A DNA stretch of 64,000 nucleotides from positions 111,464 to 175,463 of the forward strand of contig NZ_BOMM01000039.1 of NCBI RefSeq assembly GCF_016862195.1, read 5' to 3'. Position 1 is the stretch's first letter, and each line of letters opens with the position of its first letter. Shown here one piece after another: positions 24,649-33,311 of the stretch. Position numbers and translations under genes: made by a program. The DNA is from Paractinoplanes ferrugineus. GTDB taxonomy: Bacteria; Actinomycetota; Actinomycetes; Mycobacteriales; Micromonosporaceae. The notes beneath the pieces were generated by a model. The model did no database searches, was not told the origin of the DNA, and worked only from the letters and a program-made list of their open reading frames with translations.

Positions 24649-24705
24649 TCCGTGTCCGGGCGAGTTCTCGGTGTCCGGGCGAGTTCTCCGGGTCCGGGCG
24701 AGCCG
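24649..24705. repeat. 19-bp tandem repeat (three units)
   Basis: Units at 24649, 24668 and 24687: TCCGTGTCCGGGCGAGTTC, TCGGTGTCCGGGCGAGTTC, TCCGGGTCCGGGCGAGCCG. The array fills the space between the gcvP stop and its terminator hairpin. Confidence 0.85.
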
Positions 24706-24708
24706 GAC

Positions 24709-27513
24709 TCAGTCCTCGAAGGCCTCCGGGGCGGGGCAGGAGCAGACCAGGTTGCGGTCGCCGTAGGCGCCGTCGATGCGGCGCACCGGCGGCCAGTACT
24801 TCGCGGTCCGGTCCACGCCCTTGGGGAAACCGGCGATCGAGCGCGGGTACGGGTGGTTCCACTCGTCGGCGGTGACCGCCGCCGCCGTGTGCGGGGCGTT
24901 GGCCAGCGGGTTGTCCCCGGCCGGCCACTCGCCCGCGGCGACCTGGTCGATCTCCTCCTTGATCGCGATCATCGCGTCGCAGAAGCGGTCGAGCTCGGTC
25001 AGGTCCTCGCTCTCGGTCGGCTCGACCATCAGCGTGCCGGCCACCGGGAACGACATCGTCGGGGCGTGGAAGCCGTAGTCGATGAGCCGCTTCGCGACGT
25101 CGTCGACGCTGACTCCGGTCGCCTTGGTGATCGGCCGCAGGTCGAGGATGCACTCGTGGGCGACCAGGCCGCCGGCGCCCGCGTACAGGACCGGGTAGTG
25201 GTCGCGCAGCCGGGACGCCACGTAGTTGGCGGTGAGCACGGCCGCGCCGGTCGCGGCGGCCAACCCGTCCGGGCCCATCATCCGCAGGTAGGCCCACGAG
25301 ATCGGCAGGATGCCGGCCGAGCCGTGGGCGGCGGCCGAGACGGCGTGGTGCTCGCCGGCCAGCACCGGGTCGCCGGGCAGGAAGTCGGCGAGGTGCGCGC
25401 GCACCGCGACCGGCCCGACGCCGGGTCCGCCGCCACCGTGCGGGATGCAGAACGTCTTGTGCAGGTTGAGGTGCGAGACGTCGGCGCCGAACTTGCCCGG
25501 CTTCGCGTAGCCGACGAGCGCGTTCAGGTTGGCTCCGTCGACGTAGACCTGTCCGCCGGCCTCGTGCACCGCGGCGCACAGGTCCGAGATCGAGGTCTCG
25601 TAGACCCCGTGGGTGGACGGGTAGGTGACCATGATCGCCGCCAGCGCATCGCGATGTGCGGCGATCTTGGCGGACAGGTCGGTCATGTCGACGTTGCCGT
25701 CGGCGTCGCACGCCACGACCACGACCCGCATGCCGGCCATCACGGCACTTGCCGCGTTCGTCCCGTGCGCGCTCGACGGAATCAGGCACACGTTCCGCTC
25801 CAGGTCACCGCGGGAGCGGTGATAACCCCGGATGGCCAGCAGACCGGCCAGCTCACCCTGCGAGCCGGCATTCGGCTGTACGGACACCGCGTCGTACCCG
25901 GTGATCTCGGCCAGCCACGCCTCCAGCTGCGAGACCAGGTGCTCGTAGCCCTGCGTCCGGGCGGCCGGGGCGTACGGGTGGATGTCGGCGAACTCGGGCC
26001 AGGTCACCGCTTCCATCTCGGTGGTGGCGTTGAGTTTCATCGTGCACGAGCCGAGCGGGATCATGCCCCGGTCCAGCGCGTAGTCCCGGTCCGACAGTTT
26101 GCGCAGGTAGCGCAGCATGCTGGTCTCGGAGCGGTGGGTCCGGAACACCGGGTGGGTGAGGAAGTCGGTGGTCCGGCCGAGCGGCTGGGCCCCGCAGGCC
26201 GCGGCGGCGGCGACCGGTACGCCGAAGGCCGCGAGCACCGTCTCGACGTGCGCGGCGGTGGTCGTCTCGTCGGTCGCCACCGAGACCCGGTCGGCGTCGA
26301 CGAGCCGCAGGTCGACGCCGTGCGAAGCGGCCGCGGCCACGATGTCGGCGGCCCGGCCGGGCACGACCGCGGTGACCGTGTCGAAGAACGCGTCGTGCAG
26401 GACCGAGATGCCGCCGGCGGTCAGGCTCCCGGCGATCGTCAGCGCGTGCTCGTGGGTCCGCTCGGCGATCCGCCGCAAGCCGTCCGGCCCGTGGTAGACG
26501 GCGTACATGCTGGCCATCACGGCCAGCAGGACCTGCGCGGTGCAGATGTTGCTGGTCGCCTTCTCGCGGCGGATGTGCTGTTCGCGGGTCTGCAGGGCGA
26601 GCCGGTAGGCGGGTGCGCCGTCCGCGTCCTTGGAGACCCCGACGAGCCGGCCGGGCAGCGAGCGCTCGAGCCCGGCGCGGACGGCCAGGTAACCGGCGTG
26701 CGGCCCGCCGAAGCCGAGCGGCACGCCGAAGCGCTGGGTGGTACCGGCCGCGATGTCCGCGCCGATCTCGCCGGGCGCCCGCAGCAGGGTGAGGGCGAGC
26801 AGGTCGGCCGCGACCGTGACGAGCGCGCCGGCTTCATGCGCGGCGGCGATGTACGAGGCGTGGTCCCGGACCGCGCCGGAGGCCCCCGGGTATTGCAGGT
26901 GCAGGCCGAAGAACTCGGCGGGAAGCGGCTCGCCGGCGTCGAGGTCGACCAGCACGATCCGGATGCCCAGCGGCTCGGCCCGGGTGCGCAGGATCGACAG
27001 CGTCTGCGGCAGGGTGTCGCTGTCCACGGCGTACACCTCGGACTTCGCCTTGGCGGAACGGCGCGCGAGCGTCATCGCCTCCGCGACCGCCGTCCCCTCG
27101 TCGAGCATCGACGCGTTGGCGGTGGTCAGCCCGGTGAGATCGGTGACCATGGTCTGGAAGTTGAGCAGCGCCTCGAGCCGGCCCTGGCTGATCTCCGGCT
27201 GGTACGGCGTGTAGGCGGTGTACCAGGAGGGGTTCTCCAGGACGTTCCGCTTGATCACCGCGGGGGTGTGGGTGCCGTGGTAGCCGAGCCCGATCATCGG
27301 GGTGGCGACCACGTTGCGCGCGGCGATCTCGCGCAGCTCGGCGATCGTCTCCTCCTCGGAGGCGGCGGCCGGCAGGTCGAGGGCCTCGGTCCAGCGGATC
27401 ACCTCGGGGACCGCGGCGTCCATCAGGGCGTCGAGCGACGGGAATCCGATGGCCTTGAGCATGTGGGCCTGCTCGTCCGGATCCGGACCGATGTGCCGGG
27501 ATGCGAACGTCAT
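24709..27513 (-). CDS. gcvP: Glycine dehydrogenase (aminomethyl-transferring), P-protein
   Basis: Decarboxylating PLP enzyme of the glycine cleavage system, 934 residues, single-chain form. The start MTFASRHIGPDPDEQAHML is typical; the PLP lysine lies in NLHKTFCIPHGGGGPG near 685, and the second PLP-domain copy is complete. The ATG at 27513 has AGGAG 5 bases upstream. gcvT and gcvH are not adjacent. Upstream lies a single-aptamer glycine riboswitch, so expression should rise with glycine. A 1033-residue open frame on the opposite strand is a shadow of this gene. Confidence 0.97.
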   Translation of the reverse strand: MTFASRHIGPDPDEQAHMLKAIGFPSLDALMDAAVPEVIRWTEALDLPAAASEEETIAELREIAARNVVATPMIGLGYHGTHTPAVIKRNVLENPSWYTAYTPYQPEISQGRLEALLNFQTMVTDLTGLTTANASMLDEGTAVAEAMTLARRSAKAKSEVYAVDSDTLPQTLSILRTRAEPLGIRIVLVDLDAGEPLPAEFFGLHLQYPGASGAVRDHASYIAAAHEAGALVTVAADLLALTLLRAPGEIGADIAAGTTQRFGVPLGFGGPHAGYLAVRAGLERSLPGRLVGVSKDADGAPAYRLALQTREQHIRREKATSNICTAQVLLAVMASMYAVYHGPDGLRRIAERTHEHALTIAGSLTAGGISVLHDAFFDTVTAVVPGRAADIVAAAASHGVDLRLVDADRVSVATDETTTAAHVETVLAAFGVPVAAAAACGAQPLGRTTDFLTHPVFRTHRSETSMLRYLRKLSDRDYALDRGMIPLGSCTMKLNATTEMEAVTWPEFADIHPYAPAARTQGYEHLVSQLEAWLAEITGYDAVSVQPNAGSQGELAGLLAIRGYHRSRGDLERNVCLIPSSAHGTNAASAVMAGMRVVVVACDADGNVDMTDLSAKIAAHRDALAAIMVTYPSTHGVYETSISDLCAAVHEAGGQVYVDGANLNALVGYAKPGKFGADVSHLNLHKTFCIPHGGGGPGVGPVAVRAHLADFLPGDPVLAGEHHAVSAAAHGSAGILPISWAYLRMMGPDGLAAATGAAVLTANYVASRLRDHYPVLYAGAGGLVAHECILDLRPITKATGVSVDDVAKRLIDYGFHAPTMSFPVAGTLMVEPTESEDLTELDRFCDAMIAIKEEIDQVAAGEWPAGDNPLANAPHTAAAVTADEWNHPYPRSIAGFPKGVDRTAKYWPPVRRIDGAYGDRNLVCSCPAPEAFED

Positions 27514-27518
27514 GGCGG

Positions 27519-27530
27519 CTCCTAAAGGAG
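27519..27530 (-). promoter_or_regulatory. Hairpin that can mask the gcvP ribosome binding site
   Basis: On the minus strand CTCC-TTTA-GGAG precedes the gcvP ATG by 5 bases. The GGAG is the ribosome binding site, and CTCC just upstream can pair with it. Together with the riboswitch this suggests translational rather than terminator-type control; no terminator is visible between aptamer and ATG. Confidence 0.5.
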
Positions 27531-27578
27531 AGGTCGACAAGGCGGCCTCCCCCTCTGTCACACCCACGCACGGGTATT

Positions 27579-27672
27579 TCAGAGTCGCGTAGCCCACACG
27601 GTCCGTTTGCCTGAGAGGTTCCGGGGAGGATTTGCCCCTTCGGCGCCAGCACTTGACTGGACTCTCCCGCAT
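27579..27672 (-). ncRNA. Glycine riboswitch (single aptamer)
   Basis: Reading the minus strand from 27672: GGGAGAGTCC, then GGCGCCGAAGGGGCAA, then CCTCTCAGGCAAACGGACCG, ending GCGACTCTGA. These are the signature blocks of the glycine aptamer, and AGAGT/ACTCT close the basal stem. Only one aptamer is seen rather than the common tandem pair. It sits 65 bases before the gcvP start, the expected regulon member. Confidence is high from the sequence pattern alone. Confidence 0.92.
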
Positions 27673-27730
27673 GGCTGCCCACCAAACTACCAGTGATCTT
27701 GGTGAAAACCCCCCATCGTAGGGTGGGGGT

Positions 27731-28726
27731 GTGACCTACACCCCCGCGCAGGACCGCTACGACTCGATGACCTACCGGCGTGCCGGGCGCAGCGGAGTCA
27801 GACTGCCCGCGATCTCGCTCGGCCTCTGGCACAACTTCGGCGACACCCGGCCGCTCGACCGGCAGCGGGACATCGTGCGCCGTGCGTTCGACCTCGGCGT
27901 CACCCACTTCGACCTGGCCAACAACTACGGGCCGCCGCCCGGCAGCGCCGAGTCGAACTTCGGCCGGCTGCTCGCCACCGACCTCGCGGCGCACCGCGAC
28001 GAGCTGGTGGTGTCGACCAAGGCCGGCTACCACATGTGGGACGGCCCGTACGGCGAGTGGGGTTCACGCAAATACCTGGTCAGCTCGCTCGACCAGTCGC
28101 TGAAGCGGCTCGGCCTCGACTACGTCGACGTCTTCTACCACCACCGGCCCGACCCGGACACCCCGCTCGAGGAGACGATGTCGGCCCTCGACGCCGTGGT
28201 GCGTGCGGGCAAGGCCCTCTATGTCGGAATCAGCAACTACACCGCGGCGCAGACCGCCGACGCCGCCCGGATCCTGCGCGAGCTCGGCACGCCGCTGCTG
28301 ATCCACCAGCCGTCCTACTCGATCCTCAACCGCTGGATCGAACGCGACGACCTGCTCGACACCCTGGCCGAGGCGGGCGCCGGGTGCATCGCGTTCAGCC
28401 CGCTGCAGCAGGGCCTGCTCACCGACCGCTACCTGGGCGGCATCCCCGCCGACTCGCGGGTGCGCACCAGCGTCTTCCTCAACGAGGACGCCCTCGACGA
28501 CAAGACGATGGCCCGCATCCACGCCCTCGACGACATCGCCAAGCGGCGGGGCCAGTCACTCGCCCAGATGGCCCTCGCCTGGGCGCTGCGCGACGAGCGG
28601 ATGACCAGCCTGATCATCGGCGCGAGCAGCGTCGAGCAGCTGGAGAACAACGTCGCCGCGCTGAACAACCTGCCGCTGTCGGCCGACGAACTGGACGAGA
28701 TCGACGGCACGGTCCTCGACCGGTAA
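27731..28726 (+). CDS. Aldo/keto reductase (YghZ/GPR-like)
   Basis: 331 residues. Catalytic set: Asp and Tyr in HFDLANNYGPPPGSAE, Lys in VVSTKAGYHMWDGPYG and His in VFYHHRPDPDTPLEE. The GYHMWDGPYGEWGSRKY stretch is typical of the YghZ (L-glyceraldehyde 3-phosphate reductase) branch, which detoxifies aldehydes such as methylglyoxal; that role is by family only. The start is GTG 27731. It is divergent from gcvP and its riboswitch. Its substrate and regulator are not evident. Confidence 0.92.
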   Translation: MTYTPAQDRYDSMTYRRAGRSGVRLPAISLGLWHNFGDTRPLDRQRDIVRRAFDLGVTHFDLANNYGPPPGSAESNFGRLLATDLAAHRDELVVSTKAGYHMWDGPYGEWGSRKYLVSSLDQSLKRLGLDYVDVFYHHRPDPDTPLEETMSALDAVVRAGKALYVGISNYTAAQTADAARILRELGTPLLIHQPSYSILNRWIERDDLLDTLAEAGAGCIAFSPLQQGLLTDRYLGGIPADSRVRTSVFLNEDALDDKTMARIHALDDIAKRRGQSLAQMALAWALRDERMTSLIIGASSVEQLENNVAALNNLPLSADELDEIDGTVLDR

Positions 28727-28768
28727 ATCGGTCCCGTCCGGGCCGGTGCGGCCGGTACCGTCCCGGAC

Positions 28769-29425
28769 GTGATCCAGATCCTCGGAGTCGTGGTCGGCTC
28801 CCGCGCGTACGGCCTCGACGGCCCCGGGTCCGACCATGACCGCCGGGGCGTGTTCGTGGCGCCGACCCGCGCCTTCTGGAGCCTGACCAAGCCGCCGACC
28901 CACCTCGACGGGCCGCGGGCGGAGGAGTTCTCGTGGGAGATCGAGCGGTTCTGCGTGCTGGCCCTGCAGGCCAACCCGACAGTTCTCGAGGTGCTCTGGT
29001 CGCCCGTCGTCGAGCACCTCGACGAGGACGGCGAGGCCCTGCGGTCGGTGCGCCGGGCGTTCCTCTCCCGGCGCGTCGCGGCCAGCTACGGATCGTACGC
29101 GCGGGACCAGCTCCACCGGGTCGACGCGCGCCGCGAACGCACCGGCGTGACCAACCACAAACAGGCCATGCACATGCTGCGACTGCTGATGGCCGGCGCC
29201 CACGTGCTGCGGACCGGCGAGGTCCTGGTCGACGTCCGCCCGTGGCGCGAGCGGCTGCTGGCGGTCAAGCGCGGCGAGCTGCCCTGGCACGAGGTGACGA
29301 CCTGGGCCGAGGCACTCCAGGAAGACCTCACCGCCGCCGCGAACGACACCCGGCTGCCCGACTCCCCGGATCACGCGGCGATCGATCAACTGCTTCATGA
29401 CGTACGGGAGAAGGGGTTGAAATGA
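28769..29425 (+). CDS. Predicted nucleotidyltransferase (COG3541, DNA polymerase beta superfamily)
   Basis: 218 residues. The nucleotidyltransferase core is GSRAYGLDGPGSDHDRRG (about 11-28) with the GS and paired acidic residues; a helical part follows (NHKQAMHMLRLLMAGAHVLRTGEV). The family is predicted to move a nucleotide to an unknown acceptor. The gene overlaps a damaged paralogue by 4 bases (ATGA). Families of this kind often come in such two-gene tandems. The start is GTG 28769. Confidence 0.85.
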   Translation: MIQILGVVVGSRAYGLDGPGSDHDRRGVFVAPTRAFWSLTKPPTHLDGPRAEEFSWEIERFCVLALQANPTVLEVLWSPVVEHLDEDGEALRSVRRAFLSRRVAASYGSYARDQLHRVDARRERTGVTNHKQAMHMLRLLMAGAHVLRTGEVLVDVRPWRERLLAVKRGELPWHEVTTWAEALQEDLTAAANDTRLPDSPDHAAIDQLLHDVREKGLK

Positions 29426-29999
29426 CCTTGACCGTCCCCACCTGGACCGCTTCCGTGGCCACCCAGCTCCCCTACCCGCTGATCTTCGCCACCGTCAGCG
29501 CCTGCTGAACAGCCGCAACGGTTACGTGCTGGAGCAACTGCTGTCCCCGCTGGTGGTGGTGACGTCCCCGGTGCACGACGCGCTGAAAGACCTCGCGGCG
29601 GGGCTGATCACGACCGGGCACGCCCACCACTACCTGGGTTTCGCGGCCGGGCAGGAGAAACTGTTCCGCTCGTCCGGCGGGCTCAAGCCGGCCCTCTACA
29701 CGCTGCGGGTGCTGCTCACCGGCGCCCACCTGATGCGGACCGGGCGCCTGGAGACGGATCTCGCGGTGCTGGGCGACGACCTCGGGTACGTACCGGATCT
29801 GATCGCCGCCAAGCGCGCGGCGGAGCACGGACGTCTCCCCGCCGGGGTGTCCGCCCTGCTGGACCGGGAGGTGCCCCGGTTGCGTGCCGAGCTGGAGGTG
29901 GCCCGGGACGCCTCCGGTCTGCCCGCGGAGGCGTCCCCCGCGGCCGTGGCGGCGTTGCACGACCTGCTGGTGCACACCCGGCTGGAGACGGTGGCATGA
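29422..29999 (+). pseudogene. Nucleotidyltransferase paralogue with the catalytic core deleted
   Basis: The 5' part (ATG 29422) begins as the family does (MTLTVPTWTAS, LPYPLIFATVS), but the frame ends at a TGA at 29506-29508. A second frame, open from about 29502 to 29999, resumes with NSRNGYVLEQLLSPLVV, which in intact relatives comes after the GSxxYG and acidic catalytic residues. The gap of about 50 residues falls exactly across the active site. I read this as an internal deletion plus frameshift, near 29500. The 3' part (158 residues) may still be translated from ATG/GTG codons within it but cannot be catalytic. Confidence 0.82.
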
Positions 30000-30020
30000 C
30001 CCTGCGGAAGCCGTTCCCGC

Positions 30021-30782
30021 TCACCAGGTAGGCCGCATCCCGCCGTCGACGACCAGGTCGCTGCCGGTGATGTTGCCCGCGCCGGCCAGGAACAGGACCG
30101 CCTGCGCGACCTCGTCGGGAGTGGAGAACCGCCCGCTCGGGATCTGCGCCAGCGCCCCGGCGACAACCTCCTCCGGCCGCAGTCCGGCCTCGGCCGAGAC
30201 GGTGGCGGCCACGCCCGCACCACCCAGCCACAGATCGGTCTCGACCGGCCCCGGGCTGACCGTGTTGACCCGCACACCCTTCGCCGCGACCTCCTTGGAC
30301 AACGCCTTGGAGAACGAGACGAGCGCCGCCTTGGCCGCGCTGTAGTCGATCACCAGCGGATCGGGCAGGCTCGCGTTGAGCGACGCCACCGTGACGATCG
30401 CCCCGCTCCGGCGCTCCAGCATCGACGGCAGCACGGCCCGGGTCATCCGAACCGCCGACAGCAGGTTCAGCTCGAGCGTGCGCTGCCACTCGGCGTCGCT
30501 CACCGACAGGAAGCCCCCGGTCCGGGTCGGCGCCGCGCCCACGTTGTTGACGAGCACGTCGACCGCCCCGCCGGCCGCCTCGAGAAGGGCCGCCGGCGCC
30601 GCCGGGTCGGTCAGGTCGGCCCCCACCCAGCGCACCCCGCCCGCCTCGGCCAGCGTCTCCAACTCGGACGTGCGGCTGCGCGCGGCGGCGAGCACGGTCG
30701 CCCCGGCCCCCGCGAGGGCCCGCACCACCGCCAGCCCGATCCCCTTGCTCGCCCCGGTGACGATCGCCGTCTTCCCCTGCAT
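30021..30782 (-). CDS. Short-chain dehydrogenase/reductase (SDR)
   Basis: 253 residues. Cofactor motif TGASKGIGLAV (about 9-19), NNVGA, catalytic Ser region and YSAAK (active Tyr and Lys), then VRVNTVSPGPVETDLW, and the C-terminal DLVVDGGMRPTW. A classical SDR with no domain to tell the substrate. The ATG at 30782 (MQGKTAIVTG) is chosen as the first Met before the cofactor motif. It lies 81 bases downstream of the CadD-type transporter gene on the same strand. Confidence 0.92.
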   Translation of the reverse strand: MQGKTAIVTGASKGIGLAVVRALAGAGATVLAAARSRTSELETLAEAGGVRWVGADLTDPAAPAALLEAAGGAVDVLVNNVGAAPTRTGGFLSVSDAEWQRTLELNLLSAVRMTRAVLPSMLERRSGAIVTVASLNASLPDPLVIDYSAAKAALVSFSKALSKEVAAKGVRVNTVSPGPVETDLWLGGAGVAATVSAEAGLRPEEVVAGALAQIPSGRFSTPDEVAQAVLFLAGAGNITGSDLVVDGGMRPTW

Positions 30783-30863
30783 GCGCTGTCCCTCCGTCGT
30801 CGTTGCCCACGACACTAGAGAAACGGTCGGCCGTGGCGAATGAGTCAAACGACTGCTGTCGAG

Positions 30864-31457
30864 TCAGCCGAGCACGCCCCCGTCGATCAGGATCAGCAGG
30901 CCGAGACCGATCAGGACGACCGGCAGCAGCACGTGCCCCCAGCGGCTCAGCGCCCCGGCGATCAGCGGGCGGGTGGCGAAGAACCGGCCGGCCGCCACCC
31001 ACACCGCGACCAGCACCAGGAAGACCGCCACATAGCCGGTCGTCCCGGCACTACCGGCGGTGGCGAAGACCGGCACGTACACGCCGATGTTGTCGCCGCC
31101 GTTGGCGAACGTCACGGCGGCGACCTCGACCGCCCGCGGACCGCCCGGCCGGGTCTCGCCCTCGTCGTCCTCGTCATGGCGGTGCCGCCACGACTGGATG
31201 GCCGCCTTACCGCCCAGGGCCAGCGGCAACAGACCCAGCCAGGGGATCACCCGCGCGGGCAGGAAGGTCGCGCCGAACCCGGCCGCCACCGACACCACCA
31301 GGATGCCGGCGAAACCGAGGTACTGACCGGCGGCGATCGAACGGGTGGTGTGCCGGCCACCCGCGCCCCGCGCGAAGAACAGGGCGAGGATCAGGATGTC
31401 GTCGACGTTCGTCACGGCGAACAGGCCGGCCGCCTGCCCGAGCAGGCCCAGGTCCAC
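30864..31457 (-). CDS. CadD-family transporter
   Basis: Integral membrane protein of about 197 residues with five to six helices. AVTNVDDILILALFFARG (near 14-32) and VTFANGGDNIGVYVPVFA (near 105-122) are the paired signature segments of the CadD/LysE-like family, which includes cadmium-resistance exporters. GTG 31457 is chosen because upstream sequence loses the membrane pattern; the natural start may have been lost. The metal or other substrate is unknown. Confidence 0.82.
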   Translation of the reverse strand: MDLGLLGQAAGLFAVTNVDDILILALFFARGAGGRHTTRSIAAGQYLGFAGILVVSVAAGFGATFLPARVIPWLGLLPLALGGKAAIQSWRHRHDEDDEGETRPGGPRAVEVAAVTFANGGDNIGVYVPVFATAGSAGTTGYVAVFLVLVAVWVAAGRFFATRPLIAGALSRWGHVLLPVVLIGLGLLILIDGGVLG

Positions 31458-31851
31458 CGGACGAGCTAACGCCGGCCGCTGCGCACGCCACGACGGCCGG
31501 CGATGCGCGTCGACTTGGCGCACCACGACCGGTAGCTGCCCCGCCGGTGGGGCCAGCCGCGGGGACCCCGCCCGCACGGACACGACCACGGGTGCGAAGG
31601 CGCCTTGGTGCTCCAGTCGCGACGGGCCGAGCCCAGCCGCCGCCGCAGGTCGGACAGCGCCCACTCGGGGCTGGGCGAGGCGGTGAAGGCGACCGGCCGC
31701 TCGCCGACCAGCCGCCGCCGCAGATCGAGGAACTCCAAAGGCTTGTCCACCCCGGTTGTCTATCACCGCGCTCGGTACGGCCGACAGCGAATTAGTGATC
31801 GGGGTGCGGGTAACCTCGGGCGAACACCGGGCGAGGCCAGCGGGGGCGGCG
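31458..31851. other. Region between the CadD-type and TPR genes
   Basis: No confident gene. A minus-strand frame at 31466-31750 would give 94 residues starting MDKPLEFLDLRRRLVGERPV, with a normal first half and a Cys/Trp-rich second half; it could be a small gene, a damaged one, or chance. It lies just upstream of the CadD start and might once have been joined to other coding sequence. A plus-strand promoter for the TPR gene must lie in the right half. Confidence 0.3.
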
Positions 31852-32523
31852 ATGAGCACCGACGATCGGATCGAACGCGCCAGGAAGATCTACGAGCGGG
31901 TCGTCTACAGCGGTGACGCCGGTGCGCTGGGGGACGCGGCAAGGGGCCTGGACGCGGTCGAGGCCGATGTGGCGCTGGCGCGCGGCCGGCTTCTGCACGC
32001 GGCCTTCCAGAGCGCGCCGGCCGATTCCCCACCGGCCGGTGTGACGCCGGTCGAGGATCCGGCCGAGCTACCCCTGTTCGAGCGCGCGCTCGAGTTGTAT
32101 CAAGCCGCCGGCGACGCGCGGGGTGAGGCGGAGGCCGAGTTCTGGATCGGCTGCGTGCATCAGTTCATCCGGCGCGACCACCGGACCGCTACCCCGCACC
32201 TGCAACGGTCCAGCCGGCTCGCGGAGCGGACGGGCGACAAACGGACCCGGGCCGAGGCGCTGCGACACCTGGGCATCGAGGCGCACGCGGCCGGGCGGCT
32301 CGACGAGGCGCGCGAGCAGCTGACGGAATCGTCCCGCCTGCGCCGGGAGATCGGGGCCCTGCCCGGGGTGGCGTCCAACCTGGTCGGGCTCGCCTACATC
32401 GCCGCCGCCCAGGACCGCCGGGCCGACGCGCTCGCCACCCTCGACGAGGCCGAGGCCCTCGCCGACGCGCACGACGCCCACGCCGTCAAGCGCCACATCC
32501 AGCAGGCCCGCGCGACCATCTGA
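31852..32523 (+). CDS. Tetratricopeptide-repeat protein
   Basis: 223 residues. At least three TPR units are visible: LFERALELYQAAGDARGEAEAEFWIG, HLQRSSRLAERTGDKRTRAEALRHLG and QLTESSRLRREIGALPGVASNLVGL, ending ALATLDEAEALADAHDAHAV. It is likely a soluble scaffold. The ATG at 31852 is chosen over the upstream extension because TPR-like composition starts just after it. It meets the convergent lipoprotein gene end to end (32523/32524). Partner unknown. Confidence 0.82.
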   Translation: MSTDDRIERARKIYERVVYSGDAGALGDAARGLDAVEADVALARGRLLHAAFQSAPADSPPAGVTPVEDPAELPLFERALELYQAAGDARGEAEAEFWIGCVHQFIRRDHRTATPHLQRSSRLAERTGDKRTRAEALRHLGIEAHAAGRLDEAREQLTESSRLRREIGALPGVASNLVGLAYIAAAQDRRADALATLDEAEALADAHDAHAVKRHIQQARATI

Positions 32524-33216
32524 TCACTCGTAGCAGCCCGTCCGATCGCTCTCCAGATCGATGTCGGTGACCTTGCTCTTCTGGACGTTGATCCGGTAAT
32601 GCGCGCCGTCGCCCTTGACCACGTCGACCATCACGTCGCCGTCGGTGCGCTTGGCGTCCGGGATCTCGTCGCCGTCGATACGCCAGGTCAAGCCGGGATA
32701 GGCGGCACGCACGGCGGCCAGGGTGCTGCCGGGGTGGATGCCCGCCGGGGTCTTCTGGTTGCCGAACGAGCTGAGGGCGCGCAGACCGTACCGGCCGTTG
32801 AAGACCATGCCGGCGTCCTTCGACTGGCCCTTCCAGTGGGCATAGCTGCAGGTGTCGCCGGCGCTGTCAGCGGCGCTGACGACGATCAGACCGGTCTTGC
32901 GGGCCGCGGTGAGACTCATCCCGATCTTCAACGGTCCGATGTGGTCGGGCTCGATGGTGAGATCGGCGGTGTCGGTGCGGGCCGGCCGGCTCGTCGGGGC
33001 GTCGACCGGCGCGCTCGACGACGCCCGCGGGGTCGGCGAGACCGTGCCGCCGACCGGCGGGAGGCCCGAGGCGGGTTCGGAAGCGGGGGCGGGGGCGGAC
33101 GAGCCGCCACCGACCGGTGCGGCGGCGCCACCGACCCGCTCGGTGGTGCCGTTGTCGCAGGCGGCGGAGAGGCAGACGAGGGCGGAGACAGCGAGGATCG
33201 GGGCGAAGCGGCGCAT
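32524..33216 (-). CDS. Putative secreted lipoprotein
   Basis: 230 residues with an N-terminal signal peptide ending in a lipobox, LSAAC, with the modified Cys near 20. A Ser/Pro/Ala linker follows (about 25-80) and then a globular domain with TIEPDHIGPLKIGMSLTAARKTG. Such a domain with two further Cys (in DTCSYAH and at the end RTGCYE) recurs in actinobacterial lipoproteins of unknown role. The ATG at 33216 has AAGGA upstream. A membrane-anchored, extracytoplasmic protein. Confidence 0.82.
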   Translation of the reverse strand: MRRFAPILAVSALVCLSAACDNGTTERVGGAAAPVGGGSSAPAPASEPASGLPPVGGTVSPTPRASSSAPVDAPTSRPARTDTADLTIEPDHIGPLKIGMSLTAARKTGLIVVSAADSAGDTCSYAHWKGQSKDAGMVFNGRYGLRALSSFGNQKTPAGIHPGSTLAAVRAAYPGLTWRIDGDEIPDAKRTDGDVMVDVVKGDGAHYRINVQKSKVTDIDLESDRTGCYE

Positions 33217-33311
33217 CGAGGGTGTTCCTTTCCGGCAGGGGTTCGTGGGGTGTGATGCGTCGCCGGCCGGGTCGGTTCGGGACTCGCCGATAACGAACGA
33301 GTAACGCGGTC

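Noticed and set aside
24424..27525. A 1033-residue open frame on the plus strand
   Set aside because: It lies opposite gcvP, whose sequence is unmistakable. The antisense product is Arg/Gly/Val-rich and without any recognised domain; GC-rich codon bias keeps such frames open.
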